A stretch of 52,528 bases of DNA from MGML01 sp034416335 (GTDB lineage: Bacteria; Chloroflexota; Dehalococcoidia; Dehalococcoidales; UBA2162), in the NCBI GenBank assembly GCA_034416335.1, contig DAOULV010000032.1, positions 1 to 52,528 of the forward strand, given 5' to 3'. The position numbers were made by a program, and so were the translations under genes. The notes under the pieces were generated by a model. It was not told the DNA's origin and did not search any database. It was given only the letters and a program-made list of their open reading frames with translations. Positions 1-7,907 of this stretch are shown here, piece after piece. Each line of letters opens with the position of its first letter. The stretch's first letter is position 1.

Positions 1-752
1 ATGCTGGAGGATAGACTATAATGAGGGCAGACCTCATACTTCACTCGGAGGTCTGACACCCAGAGAGTATGCTGGAAATACCAGGGAAATTCTATCTGTA
101 GTTGGCCTATAAAATGGGGTAGGGTCACATAAGGCACACAATTATGCTTTTTTGAATTTAGTGGTGTAAAAAGTAATAACTTATCTTTTACGTTTTTAAG
201 TTTATGCGTTATCTCATCACCAGCTACTTTTTGCCAAGAATATTGGATTATGGGAGGAACACTCTGAGAATTGGGATTTATTTGCCATACGAGTAGGTTC
301 TTCTTTTTTTCTCTGTATGTACCTAATTTGTCCCCAAGTGGATTTCTGTATACTACTTCGCAGTCGATATTGATATCGCCTTCCAGGGTTAATCGTACAT
401 CTGGTCTATAATCATCTACTCCTTTTTCAACTTCTACTTTAATGATACGTTTCTTCTCACCTATAGCGCGAAAACATTGTGGACAAACTGATAAGAACGG
501 AAATGATTTCTCTTTTTCAAAATGATAAACAAGCAAATGTTTAGCAAGAATATGGTAACCACTTTCTCCAGTGCATAAACCAGAATATCCTGGCTTATGA
601 GCAAAATGGTGTTTTCTTATCTTGCCCAAGCGAACGATAAAAGGAGAGTCACACTCAGGACAGTAATATGAGCCACTATGTTTAGCAGATCCAATCTCTA
701 CCCACTTACCATTTCCATCTTTAGCTATTGGATAACTAATGTTTTTAGTCAT
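1..752 (-). CDS. CoiA-like competence/nuclease family protein, 3' end cut by window edge
   Basis: An open frame runs leftward from an ATG at 752 off the left edge with no stop, giving about 250 residues. The N-terminus has a CPEC zinc-finger-like pair (about residues 32-35) followed by a KxRKHHFAH segment. An ESGYH motif comes next, then YRPDVRL and, some 12 residues later, a CEV strand. This order (Cys pair, HFAH, ESxxH, then an RxDV...E pattern of a PD-(D/E)xK fold) is typical of CoiA-like proteins, which include competence proteins and many uncharacterised homologues. I infer a DNA-related, possibly nuclease, role; true competence function is not shown. The gene is AT-rich and sits with two small genes on the same strand in an accessory-looking patch. 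Confidence 0.7.
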   Translation of the reverse strand, partial: MTKNISYPIAKDGNGKWVEIGSAKHSGSYYCPECDSPFIVRLGKIRKHHFAHKPGYSGLCTGESGYHILAKHLLVYHFEKEKSFPFLSVCPQCFRAIGEKKRIIKVEVEKGVDDYRPDVRLTLEGDINIDCEVVYRNPLGDKLGTYREKKKNLLVWQINPNSQSVPPIIQYSWQKVAGDEITHKLKNVKDKLLLFTPLNSKKHNCVPYVTLPHFIGQLQIEFPWYFQHTLWVSDLRVKYEVCPHYSLSSS

Positions 753-824
753 CAAAAAAGTATAATCCCAGTTTTCACTGAGATTATACTCTGACGGTTA
801 GTATGTCAATAGGGGAATTATATC

Positions 825-953
825 TTACTTCTTCGAAGGAGGATTATTTCCTCTATTGCCGCCTGATGGATTACCGGTCCGGCTTGGCCAATTGGGATTT
901 CCACCTTTTCCGCCACTCTTACCACCGCTTCCTTTTCCGCTGTCTTTAGCCAT
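825..953 (-). CDS. Small Gly/Lys/Ser-rich hypothetical protein (42 aa)
   Basis: ATG at 953 lies 6 bases after a strong GGGGGAG ribosome binding site, and the frame ends at TAA 825-827. The product starts MAKDSGKGSGGKSGGKGG and is almost entirely Gly, Lys, Ser, Asn and Pro, so it is probably disordered and basic. It is too short for most gene finders. It lies between the CoiA-like gene and the ribbon-helix-helix-like gene, all on the minus strand, and may be co-transcribed with them. Function unknown; the good start signal is the main support. Confidence 0.6.
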   Translation of the reverse strand: MAKDSGKGSGGKSGGKGGNPNWPSRTGNPSGGNRGNNPPSKK

Positions 954-979
954 GTTATAACTCCCCCTTTCATCTATTT

Positions 980-1498
980 TTACTGATTAGCTCCATCTTC
1001 TTCTGCTAAATTGAGTAATGCGATTAGGTATGACGTCCATCCGCGTTGATAGTCTTCTTCGGCTACTACATAGTGATTTGTATCCCAGTCTTTATCAAAC
1101 TGCTCAATAAACCATTGTTCATGCTCTCCCTGCCTTTGGCCATAAAAAGGTGTATCAGGAATAATAGGTGCCATCCACATACCAGGAATCCTTCCGTGAC
1201 CTCTACCAACTTTCAGGTTATGAGCAAAGATCTCGAACTGTTCTGGAGTGGCTTTTTTAGCCCATACCTTTGCATCATTCCTTCCAACTTCTTCCCAGTT
1301 CACAACATAAGGTTCCCAAGCAAGTTTAAGTTGATCTATTTTTTTTCTAATATCATCATCAATATCATTTAAGGAACTTTCGTAAGCACTAACCCATTGC
1401 TCAATTGCTTCTCTGCATATCTGAGATACGTTAATCTTATCTTTTAAAGGCTTCATTCTCTTGTGCAAACTATTTGGTATATTAATCCCTAGCCTCAT
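980..1498 (-). CDS. Ribbon-helix-helix-like (CopG/Arc-type) protein, 172 aa
   Basis: The start at 1498 is chosen over the upstream ATG at 1534 because GGAGGG lies 6 bases before it. The N-terminus (MRLGINIPNSLHKRMKPLKD followed by KINVSQICREAIEQWV) matches the beta-strand plus two-helix layout of ribbon-helix-helix DNA-binding proteins, which often act as antitoxins or autorepressors. The remaining ~125 residues are rich in Trp and acidic residues (EEVGRNDAKVWAKK, EDYQRGWTSYL) and match no family I recognise. A 13-bp inverted repeat 42 bases upstream is a plausible autoregulatory operator. No obvious toxin partner is adjacent, so this may be a stand-alone regulator. Confidence 0.6.
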   Translation of the reverse strand: MRLGINIPNSLHKRMKPLKDKINVSQICREAIEQWVSAYESSLNDIDDDIRKKIDQLKLAWEPYVVNWEEVGRNDAKVWAKKATPEQFEIFAHNLKVGRGHGRIPGMWMAPIIPDTPFYGQRQGEHEQWFIEQFDKDWDTNHYVVAEEDYQRGWTSYLIALLNLAEEDGANQ

Positions 1499-1539
1499 AT
1501 TCACCCTCCGTATGTCTATCCATCTTTTAAGCATACATT

Positions 1540-1576
1540 ATACTGTATGTCTTTATCAACAATAGACATACAGTAT
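1540..1576. promoter_or_regulatory. Inverted-repeat operator between divergent genes
   Basis: ATACTGTATGTCT at 1540-1552 is repeated exactly in inverse at 1564-1576 with an 11-base spacer. A third partial TATGTCT lies at 1511-1517. The site lies between the ribbon-helix-helix-like gene and the divergent HAD gene, so it is a likely binding site for the former's product. This is inferred from position. Confidence 0.55.
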
Positions 1577-1598
1577 TAATAAGTACATTTTTCGACTA

Positions 1599-1607
1599 TG
1601 TTATAAT
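1599..1607 (+). promoter_or_regulatory. Extended -10 promoter (TGTTATAAT) giving a probably leaderless HAD transcript
   Basis: TG at 1599-1600, one spacer base, then TATAAT at 1602-1607. The ATG of the HAD gene starts only 8 bases after the hexamer, where transcription would begin, and no Shine-Dalgarno sequence is present. No good -35 box is visible. Confidence 0.45.
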
Positions 1608-1615
1608 ATTTTCGT

Positions 1616-2449
1616 ATGAACCTTCCTGATTTCGACCGCCTGCCGGACGCTGTTGCCCTCGACCTTGACGGGACATTATTCAATAGCAATGAAGAAATCT
1701 CTCCACGCAACCGTGCTGCCCTGGAACGGTGTCTTGAAGCCGGTATACCTGTTATCCTGGCAACCTCCCGTCCGGCACGACTATTTCACCGGGTGTTTCC
1801 GGAAGAACTGGCTGAGCGGTGCTCATATACGGTAATGAACGGAGCAGTGGCAGCAGGCAACCCTCCGTTATCCGGCTATTACAAGGAACCTCTCCCCGAG
1901 GATATTTTACATAATGCAATCGATGTTTCTCTCAAAGCCTATCCGGACATAGGGATTACGCTTGAGATAGACGGTTTCGAATTCGGTTCGAACCGGGAAG
2001 CCGACCCCGAAACGCTCTGGCGACGGAACTCCGCCACCCCGGAAATGGTACTCTCGGTAGAAGAGGCGATTCAAAAACATCCCAGTAAACTTGCACTCGG
2101 CGGAATAGGTAATGAGATTCTGCCCCTGATGGACATTCTGAAATCGGAAATGGGCGATTCAATATCTATAGTACCCGCTCTTATGTGGCACCCAATCCTC
2201 AATATAACCTGCCCGGGCGTAAACAAGGCATCAGCCATTAGTAAACTGATCTCACCGACGGGAAGAACCCTTGAAAACGTAGTAGCCTTCGGCGACGACC
2301 TTCCCGATATGGATATGCTGGTCGAGTGCGGAATTCCCGTGGCAATGGATAATTCACTGCCCGAAATCAAAGAAGCCTGTAAATACTGCACGGCAAGCAA
2401 CGAAGACGACGGCGTGGCGATGGTCCTCGAACGATTCCTGTCGTTGTAG
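1616..2449 (+). CDS. Cof-type HAD-IIB family phosphatase
   Basis: A 277-aa protein with the four HAD motifs. Motif I is LDLDGT, with the nucleophile Asp16 and Asp18. A Ser/Thr motif II lies in ATSRP. A Lys (NKASAI) precedes motif IV, GDDLPDMDML near residue 223. Cap type IIB is suggested by the length and by the MNGA segment. Family members dephosphorylate sugar phosphates, nucleotides or cofactors such as pyridoxal or flavin phosphates; the substrate cannot be told from sequence. The gene stands alone and is divergent from the ribbon-helix-helix-like gene. The start lacks a ribosome binding site and lies just after an extended -10 promoter, so the mRNA may be leaderless. Confidence 0.88.
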   Translation: MNLPDFDRLPDAVALDLDGTLFNSNEEISPRNRAALERCLEAGIPVILATSRPARLFHRVFPEELAERCSYTVMNGAVAAGNPPLSGYYKEPLPEDILHNAIDVSLKAYPDIGITLEIDGFEFGSNREADPETLWRRNSATPEMVLSVEEAIQKHPSKLALGGIGNEILPLMDILKSEMGDSISIVPALMWHPILNITCPGVNKASAISKLISPTGRTLENVVAFGDDLPDMDMLVECGIPVAMDNSLPEIKEACKYCTASNEDDGVAMVLERFLSL

Positions 2450-2719
2450 CATCGCATTCATGTTTCTTCAACACTGTATAGACTCGAAATCTGAGATAAT
2501 TGTCACAGACGAATACACCGGTCGGTGGTTAAATAGAATTGAAATAAAGAGAAGGAGGAGAACACCGGTAGTACCAATACATAAAATGAAGGTTCCCGAG
2601 CTACCCGTCAGTAGCGGCCTTAATGGAAAAAGGCAATCCGGCAGTAATAGCCGGGCAGGGTATGAAGAGGAACGAAGTTAAGGGCAGGGCTTCAAACGGA
2701 AGGTCTGTCCTTTTTGTGT

Positions 2720-3496
2720 TCATAATCCGGACAGTGTCTCCAGGCTTACTTCGAATACCGTTTCAAGTCCTCTGAGTGTTTTTTCGGAACGAAATTCCGG
2801 AGCCCATTCCAGTTCCGCCAGAGAATCACTTATCGTAAACAATGCCGCCGTATCGACATCGCGGTGCTGACCGAGTACGAACAGGGCGGAAGCCTCCATT
2901 TCCACCGTCAAAACACCTTCTTCCTGGTATTTCACCACTTCAGCAACCGTTTCGCGATACGGTGTGTCTATCGTCCAGCTTGTCCCCTCACAGTATTCAA
3001 GCCTTTTTTTGTTCAGAGTCTCCACGATTTTTTCAGTTAAATCCGTACCTGGATAGGCATAGGTATCGGGTCTAAGGTAATGATAGGACGTTCCTTCATC
3101 TCTGATGGCTTTTCTGCATACAACCACATCACCGATACATACATGCTTCTGCAGGGTCCCGGCAACTCCTATATTCATTATTCTCCTGGTACCCGATGTA
3201 ATGAGAACCTCGGAGATTATCACTGCCACCGGAGCCCCGAAACCGAAGTTCCCCATAATACCGACCTTACCCGCCGTATTATTGAATGCCAGTAAAGCGC
3301 CTCCGGACAGCTTTTCTTCCGAAACTTCATAATTGTTTCTTACATATTCCATCAGTCCGGGAGAATAACACAGAATGACATTCTCAGGTGCTTTAAAGCT
3401 GAATCCTGAGCTCAGGGTATCCTGATACTTCATCAAATCGTCGGGGGAGAACACCGGCTTGCTGTCATATTTATCGGGATGGTTCGGAAATGTCAT
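2720..3496 (-). CDS. Nucleoside phosphorylase (PNP/uridine phosphorylase family)
   Basis: A 258-aa protein of the PNP_UDP_1 superfamily. Visible landmarks are a GNFGFGAP segment, the MNIGVAGTLQ segment of the phosphate/ribose pocket, and the hallmark VEMEASALF (about residues 200-208) whose Met-Glu contacts ribose. A TISDSL motif follows near the C-terminus. These enzymes cleave purine or pyrimidine nucleosides with phosphate to give a base and (deoxy)ribose-1-phosphate in salvage. Sequence features fit uridine phosphorylase or a DeoD-like trimeric/hexameric enzyme, and I cannot choose between them. The gene stands alone on the minus strand; no deo or pyr salvage genes are adjacent. Confidence 0.85.
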   Translation of the reverse strand: MTFPNHPDKYDSKPVFSPDDLMKYQDTLSSGFSFKAPENVILCYSPGLMEYVRNNYEVSEEKLSGGALLAFNNTAGKVGIMGNFGFGAPVAVIISEVLITSGTRRIMNIGVAGTLQKHVCIGDVVVCRKAIRDEGTSYHYLRPDTYAYPGTDLTEKIVETLNKKRLEYCEGTSWTIDTPYRETVAEVVKYQEEGVLTVEMEASALFVLGQHRDVDTAALFTISDSLAELEWAPEFRSEKTLRGLETVFEVSLETLSGL

Positions 3497-3588
3497 ATAC
3501 TCTATCTCCTTAAACAGGTGAATTAATCTGCTTTATAATGTCATTAAGGATAATCCGCCGCAGATAGATAAAGCAATCCATCCCTACC

Positions 3589-3689
3589 TGTCATTGCGAG
3601 ATTCGCCGTCAATAGGCGAACCGAAGCAATCTATATCAATACTAGAGATTGCCGCGTCGTCCGCCCAAGGCGGACTCCTCGCAATGACG
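3589..3689 (+). repeat. Dispersed palindromic repeat family A, full copy 1
   Basis: About 101 bp beginning TGTCATTGCGAG and ending CTCGCAATGAC, so its ends are inverted copies. An inner palindrome pairs GATTCGCC with GGCGAA and another pairs GTCCGCC with GGCGGAC. A near-identical copy lies at 50921-51021 and a partial inverse copy at 25820-25866. Confidence 0.85.
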
Positions 3690-3750
3690 ATAGAAGAAAT
3701 CTCATACAATTCCAGCAAAAGCCGGAACCTATTTATCCACGACTGGTTTT

Positions 3751-3861
<111 letters not shown>

Positions 3862-3922
3862 GCGCTTTAACTATCTAACTATATCAGATTGGATTACTGT
3901 CTTAAGTATAGAAACTGGCCTG

Positions 3923-4036
<114 letters not shown>

Positions 4037-4167
4037 CAGCTTCAAAATTCTATCACATTTCTGTTTTTAGTGCGAATCTACCAATAATGATTAACAAATA
4101 ACTGGGTCCAAGTTATAATAAATTGGGTAAATGGTGCCATTAGACAATAATATATGGGGATTTTATT

Positions 4168-4554
4168 ATGAGTTATCAATATACGTTACAAAGTTTAACC
4201 CCGAAAGAAAAGCGAAGAGCAAAAAGGTTTTTGATTTGGGGTTTATGCTTAGTGTGTATTCTTGGAATTACGCTTATTGTAATTGATACTTCATATGAAA
4301 TATGGTACCCTCAAACAGCATTAGAGTTTACTACAAATTTCATATTTGTACTATTTTTCGCTGCCATTGGTATTACCGTACTATTTGGTATTGTTCCATT
4401 CATACAGCATTTAATGGCTAGAGGAAATTCGCCAGGTTCTGTAAGTAGTCCAACTGCAGCACCGGCTGATGGTGTCGTGGGAGCAATCGGCATAGGCTTT
4501 CTGATTGCATCAATAGTATATTTAGTCCGTACAATCATACTTATATTTAGTTGA
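4168..4554 (+). CDS. Small three-helix membrane protein, unknown function
   Basis: 128 aa, starting at an ATG 7 bases after GGGGA. A basic amphipathic N-terminus (LTPKEKRRAKR) is followed by hydrophobic segments at about residues 22-42, 52-78 and 101-126, consistent with three transmembrane helices with the N-terminus in the cytoplasm. A Gly/Ser/Pro/Ala-rich loop links helices 2 and 3. I recognise no family. It is more AT-rich than its neighbours and stands alone between the tRNA-Ser pair and the acyl-CoA synthetase-like gene. Confidence 0.7.
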   Translation: MSYQYTLQSLTPKEKRRAKRFLIWGLCLVCILGITLIVIDTSYEIWYPQTALEFTTNFIFVLFFAAIGITVLFGIVPFIQHLMARGNSPGSVSSPTAAPADGVVGAIGIGFLIASIVYLVRTIILIFS

Positions 4555-4815
4555 CTGTGGTAGTATTAACTCCTACCTTTTGATGTAGTATATCATCAAA
4601 TCTCTTTGTAGCAGCTTTCCATAATCCATCGCTACGTGACTATATGCATCAAGCATCATTTGTATATCCGTATTGCCTAATCATTCTTGTACTATCTTTA
4701 AGTGAGTTCACCTCTGATAATTTGACTGCCTGAATCTTTCCCTGATAATATTTCCTTTACGGCAGAAGACATAACCACTCCTGTCCATCTGCCTTATCCG
4801 GAAAGGAGAATTGCG

Positions 4816-6264
4816 TTGGTACCTGACGATGTATGGAAAAGTCTTTTCAACCCTGATTCGGTAGCTGTAATCGGAGCTTCCAATAATCCGGGAAGCTGGG
4901 GGGGCAGGATAACCCACCACCTGCTTATGCCGAACAATCGCCCGATATACCCGGTCAATCCGTCTTCCCCCGAAATAATGGGGCAAAAATCATACGCCAG
5001 CATACTGGACATCCCGGAACCGGTGGATATGGCAGCTATCGTCGTAAGGGCTGAGCTGGTACCGAATGCCTTAAGGGAATGCGTGCAGAAAAAGGTCAAC
5101 GCCGCCCTGATAATCTCCGGCGGATTCAGGGAGACCGATGAAGCAGGAGTGGCAAGGGAAAAAGAGATACTAGAGATTGCCCGCGAAGGTAACATCAGGT
5201 TTATCGGTCCCAACACGATGGGACACCTGGATGCACATGCCGGACTCAATACTCTATCATTCGTCCAGAATATGCCTTCCGGCAGGGTGGCTCTTATCGC
5301 CCAGAGTGGAAACATGGGAACGAGAATAATCCAGAATGCCGACAGATACGGAATAGGATTCAGCAGGTTCGTCTGCTGCGGAAACGAAGCCAGTATCTAC
5401 CTTGAAGACTATCTGGAGTATTTTGCCAGTGACCCCAATACCGAGGTGATAGCTTTATATATCGAAGGCCTCAGGGATGCCCGTCGTTTCTTCGAGACCG
5501 TCAGAGAAATAACAAAGAAGAAACCTGTCGTAGTGCTCAAATCGGGCGGAACGAAAAACGCAGCCAGGGCTTCAAGGTCTCATGTAGGCGCTCTTACAGG
5601 TTCCGACGAGGTATATTCGGCTGCTTTCAAGCAAGCCGGTGTCATACGGGTAAGGGACGATGACGAGTTGTGTGACGTGGTAATCGCCCTGCTTAACCAG
5701 CCCTTACCCAAAGGCAGAAGGGTAGGGATACTGACGATGGGAGGTGGTCTCGGAGTAGTAGCAACGGAAGCCTGCGAGAATGAAGGTCTGGAAATACCGG
5801 AACTGGAACAATCTACCATCGAAAAGCTGAATACACTGTTACCGGAACGATGGTCCCACGCCAACCCGGTAGACCTTGTCGGCTCAAATGTAGCCCACAG
5901 CCCTGAAATCATCAGGACGCTGTGGATACTGCTGGAAGACAGGAACCTGGATGCTTTGTTGTCCAATGCCTGGCTGGGCAGAATGCACCGCGTTCCAAGA
6001 AGCGGTATCGAAAGAGTGTCGAACGATCTTAATGAAACTCCCGACCAGTCAGAGCAGGAACACGCCCGTGAATTTTTCCAGCAGGTAAAAAAGTACGGTA
6101 TTCCTCTGTATATGGTAGGAGGGTATCCTAATTCAGCCCAGGATATAGCAGCCTACGTTACCTATCATAAGGAAGGATTCCTTATCTACCCTCAACCTCA
6201 CCGCGCCGCGAGGGTAATCCGTCACATGGTATGGTACAGGGAGTATCTTGAGTCAATACAGTAA
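4816..6264 (+). CDS. ADP-forming acyl-CoA synthetase alpha-type protein (CoA-binding, no ATP-grasp)
   Basis: 482 aa from a TTG start 7 bases after GGAG. The N-terminus is a CoA-binding Rossmann domain (SVAVIGASNNPG, residues ~13-24). A succinyl-CoA-ligase-like flavodoxin domain follows with IAQSGNMG. His256 lies in SHVGALTG, matching the phosphorylated His of ADP-forming acetyl-CoA synthetases. A second ligase-like domain (GILTMGGGLGV, HANPVDL) completes the alpha architecture. These enzymes make acyl-CoA and ADP from acid, CoA and ATP, or the reverse for substrate-level phosphorylation. The ATP-grasp (beta) domain is absent here and in the flanking genes, so a partner elsewhere is needed. 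The C-terminal part has an unusual insertion (~380-440). Confidence 0.82.
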   Translation: MVPDDVWKSLFNPDSVAVIGASNNPGSWGGRITHHLLMPNNRPIYPVNPSSPEIMGQKSYASILDIPEPVDMAAIVVRAELVPNALRECVQKKVNAALIISGGFRETDEAGVAREKEILEIAREGNIRFIGPNTMGHLDAHAGLNTLSFVQNMPSGRVALIAQSGNMGTRIIQNADRYGIGFSRFVCCGNEASIYLEDYLEYFASDPNTEVIALYIEGLRDARRFFETVREITKKKPVVVLKSGGTKNAARASRSHVGALTGSDEVYSAAFKQAGVIRVRDDDELCDVVIALLNQPLPKGRRVGILTMGGGLGVVATEACENEGLEIPELEQSTIEKLNTLLPERWSHANPVDLVGSNVAHSPEIIRTLWILLEDRNLDALLSNAWLGRMHRVPRSGIERVSNDLNETPDQSEQEHAREFFQQVKKYGIPLYMVGGYPNSAQDIAAYVTYHKEGFLIYPQPHRAARVIRHMVWYREYLESIQ

Positions 6265-6335
6265 AATTGATAATCACCATCGACTATAGTAATCTTTTAC
6301 CCGTAATGTAAGTCTCATCCGGAGGAGTCCCGCTT

Positions 6336-7367
6336 TTGGTCTGGATTAAATTCCTCGTCTGCATAGTTATCATTCTCTTCGCCGGGACGAAAACAACCCG
6401 CTATGCCGACGTTATCGCCGAGCGAACCGGCCTCGGTAGAATATGGATAGGGATGCTTCTGCTGGGTATCATTACCTCGATGCCCGAACTCATTACCGGT
6501 TTGAGTTCCGTTACCCTGGTAGGCAATGATGGCGTTCCCGACCTGGGAGTCGGCACTCTCCTTGGAAGCTGCATATTTAACCTGTGCATCATTGCTATTA
6601 TTGACATAATGAACAGAAAAACGCCGGTGCTCAATTTTGCCAGCATGAGACATTCCAGTTCGGCGGTAATCGGCATCACTATCCTGGGAATCATCGCATT
6701 GAGTACCGGGTTGAGTGACAGTATCGGACAGCTTTCCATAGGCTGGGTAGGTATTCCCGGTATCATTATTTTCGTAGTATACATAGCAGGGGCATGGTGG
6801 ATTTTTACGTCGGAACGTAACTTTCAACTTTCTCTGATACCTGCCTTCCCGGAAGAAACCGGAGAATCTACACCTGATAATAAACCGGTTTATCCTGATA
6901 TCAAATGGCTGTGGCCCAAGTTCATTTTCGGTGCGATAGTAATAATAGCTACCGGCATCTGGCTGTCATACGTCGGTAATGAGATAGCCGAATCTACCGG
7001 TTGGGACACGAGCTTTGTAGGCAGTATATTCCTGGCGGTGAGTACTTCCATGCCCGAACTGGTAGTAGCTATATCCGCGTTCAGGATGGGTGCGATAGAC
7101 CTGGCAGTCGCTGATATTTTCGGTGCCAACATGCTGGATGTTACCTATGTATTCATACTGGACATCCTTTACACGAAAGGCCTGATAACGTCATCGGTCT
7201 CGGGTACACATACAATCAGCGCGATAATCGCAATTGCGATGACAACCATCATACTACTGGGGATAAGGTTTAAAAGAAATCGGAAAATGTTCCGGGTAGT
7301 CAGCTGGTACGGAATATTACTTATCGGACTGTATATATTCGGTGCCTACCTGCTTTTCTCACGATAA
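6336..7367 (+). CDS. Sodium/calcium exchanger family (CaCA, YrbG-like) membrane antiporter
   Basis: 343 aa, TTG start after GGAGGAG. It has the duplicated five-helix layout of the cation/Ca2+ exchanger family. The first alpha repeat is GIITSMPELITG (about residues 44-55) with a GSCIFNL segment after it. The second is AVSTSMPELVVA (about 236-247) with GANMLDV. The acidic residue in each SMPEL motif is the ion ligand. A hydrophilic loop of ~40 residues separates the halves. It likely exchanges Ca2+ or another cation for Na+ or H+ across the membrane. With a probably Na+-coupled V-ATPase next door, a Na+ cycle would be coherent, but this is inference. Confidence 0.88.
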   Translation: MVWIKFLVCIVIILFAGTKTTRYADVIAERTGLGRIWIGMLLLGIITSMPELITGLSSVTLVGNDGVPDLGVGTLLGSCIFNLCIIAIIDIMNRKTPVLNFASMRHSSSAVIGITILGIIALSTGLSDSIGQLSIGWVGIPGIIIFVVYIAGAWWIFTSERNFQLSLIPAFPEETGESTPDNKPVYPDIKWLWPKFIFGAIVIIATGIWLSYVGNEIAESTGWDTSFVGSIFLAVSTSMPELVVAISAFRMGAIDLAVADIFGANMLDVTYVFILDILYTKGLITSSVSGTHTISAIIAIAMTTIILLGIRFKRNRKMFRVVSWYGILLIGLYIFGAYLLFSR

Positions 7368-7444
7368 TTTCAGCAGTGCAATTGCCTGTTTTCAGGATAA
7401 AACCACTTTCAAGTCAGAGGCACATTTGATATAATATTGACGGT

Positions 7445-7483
7445 CAGCCCGGTATGTTCGACCGATGATTAACGGGCTGTTTT
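7445..7483 (+). terminator. Possible intrinsic terminator after the antiporter gene
   Basis: CAGCCCG at 7445-7451 pairs with CGGGCTG at 7473-7479, followed by TTTT. The loop is long (21 bases), which lowers confidence. It would separate the antiporter gene from the V-ATPase operon. Confidence 0.45.
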
Positions 7484-7595
7484 GAAAATACTCCGTGTCT
7501 CTAATATTAACTATCTTTACTACATAACGTACCGGATTCAGTACAACTCGGATAATAACCGCATAAACAGGACTCGTTGAGGGAGGCTGATTTAA

Positions 7596-7907
7596 TTGGA
7601 AAAAGTTACCAGCAGTATAGAAAGCCTTGAAATAGAAGCGGAGAAATCCCTGGACGCCGCCAGGACCAGGGCAAATGAAATCCTTGCCGAAGCAAACACT
7701 GAGTCGCAGAAGATATTGTCCACACCTCTGTCATTTGACGACGTGAAAGCCGAATGCAGTGAAATGATAGAAAAAGCAAAGAATGAAGCCGATACGAAGG
7801 TTAAAGAATCAAGGAAACAGGCGGAAGCGATTAAGTCGGCAGCCGAAAAAAAGGTCGAAGATATTATAAACCGTATGCTTGAACTGGTTACCGGGACAAA
7901 AACTTAA
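7596..7907 (+). CDS. ntpF: V-type ATPase peripheral-stalk subunit (H/G type)
   Basis: 103 aa from a TTG start after GGGAGG. Nearly all of it is a charged heptad-like helix rich in Ala, Glu and Lys (LEIEAEKSLDAARTRANEIL, then KAKNEADTKVKESRKQAEAI), as expected for the short coiled-coil stalk partner of subunit E. It is the first gene of the operon and its stop overlaps the ATG of subunit I, so the two are translationally coupled. The nine-gene order matches ntpFIKECGABD of Enterococcus hirae, which supports the assignment despite weak sequence constraint in such helices. Confidence 0.8.
   Translation: MEKVTSSIESLEIEAEKSLDAARTRANEILAEANTESQKILSTPLSFDDVKAECSEMIEKAKNEADTKVKESRKQAEAIKSAAEKKVEDIINRMLELVTGTKT

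Noticed and set aside
2460..2681. 73-aa open frame between the HAD gene and the nucleoside phosphorylase gene
   Set aside because: No ribosome binding site, odd basic composition and no family resemblance. The purine-rich sequence could be a remnant of a mobile element, but I could not identify one.
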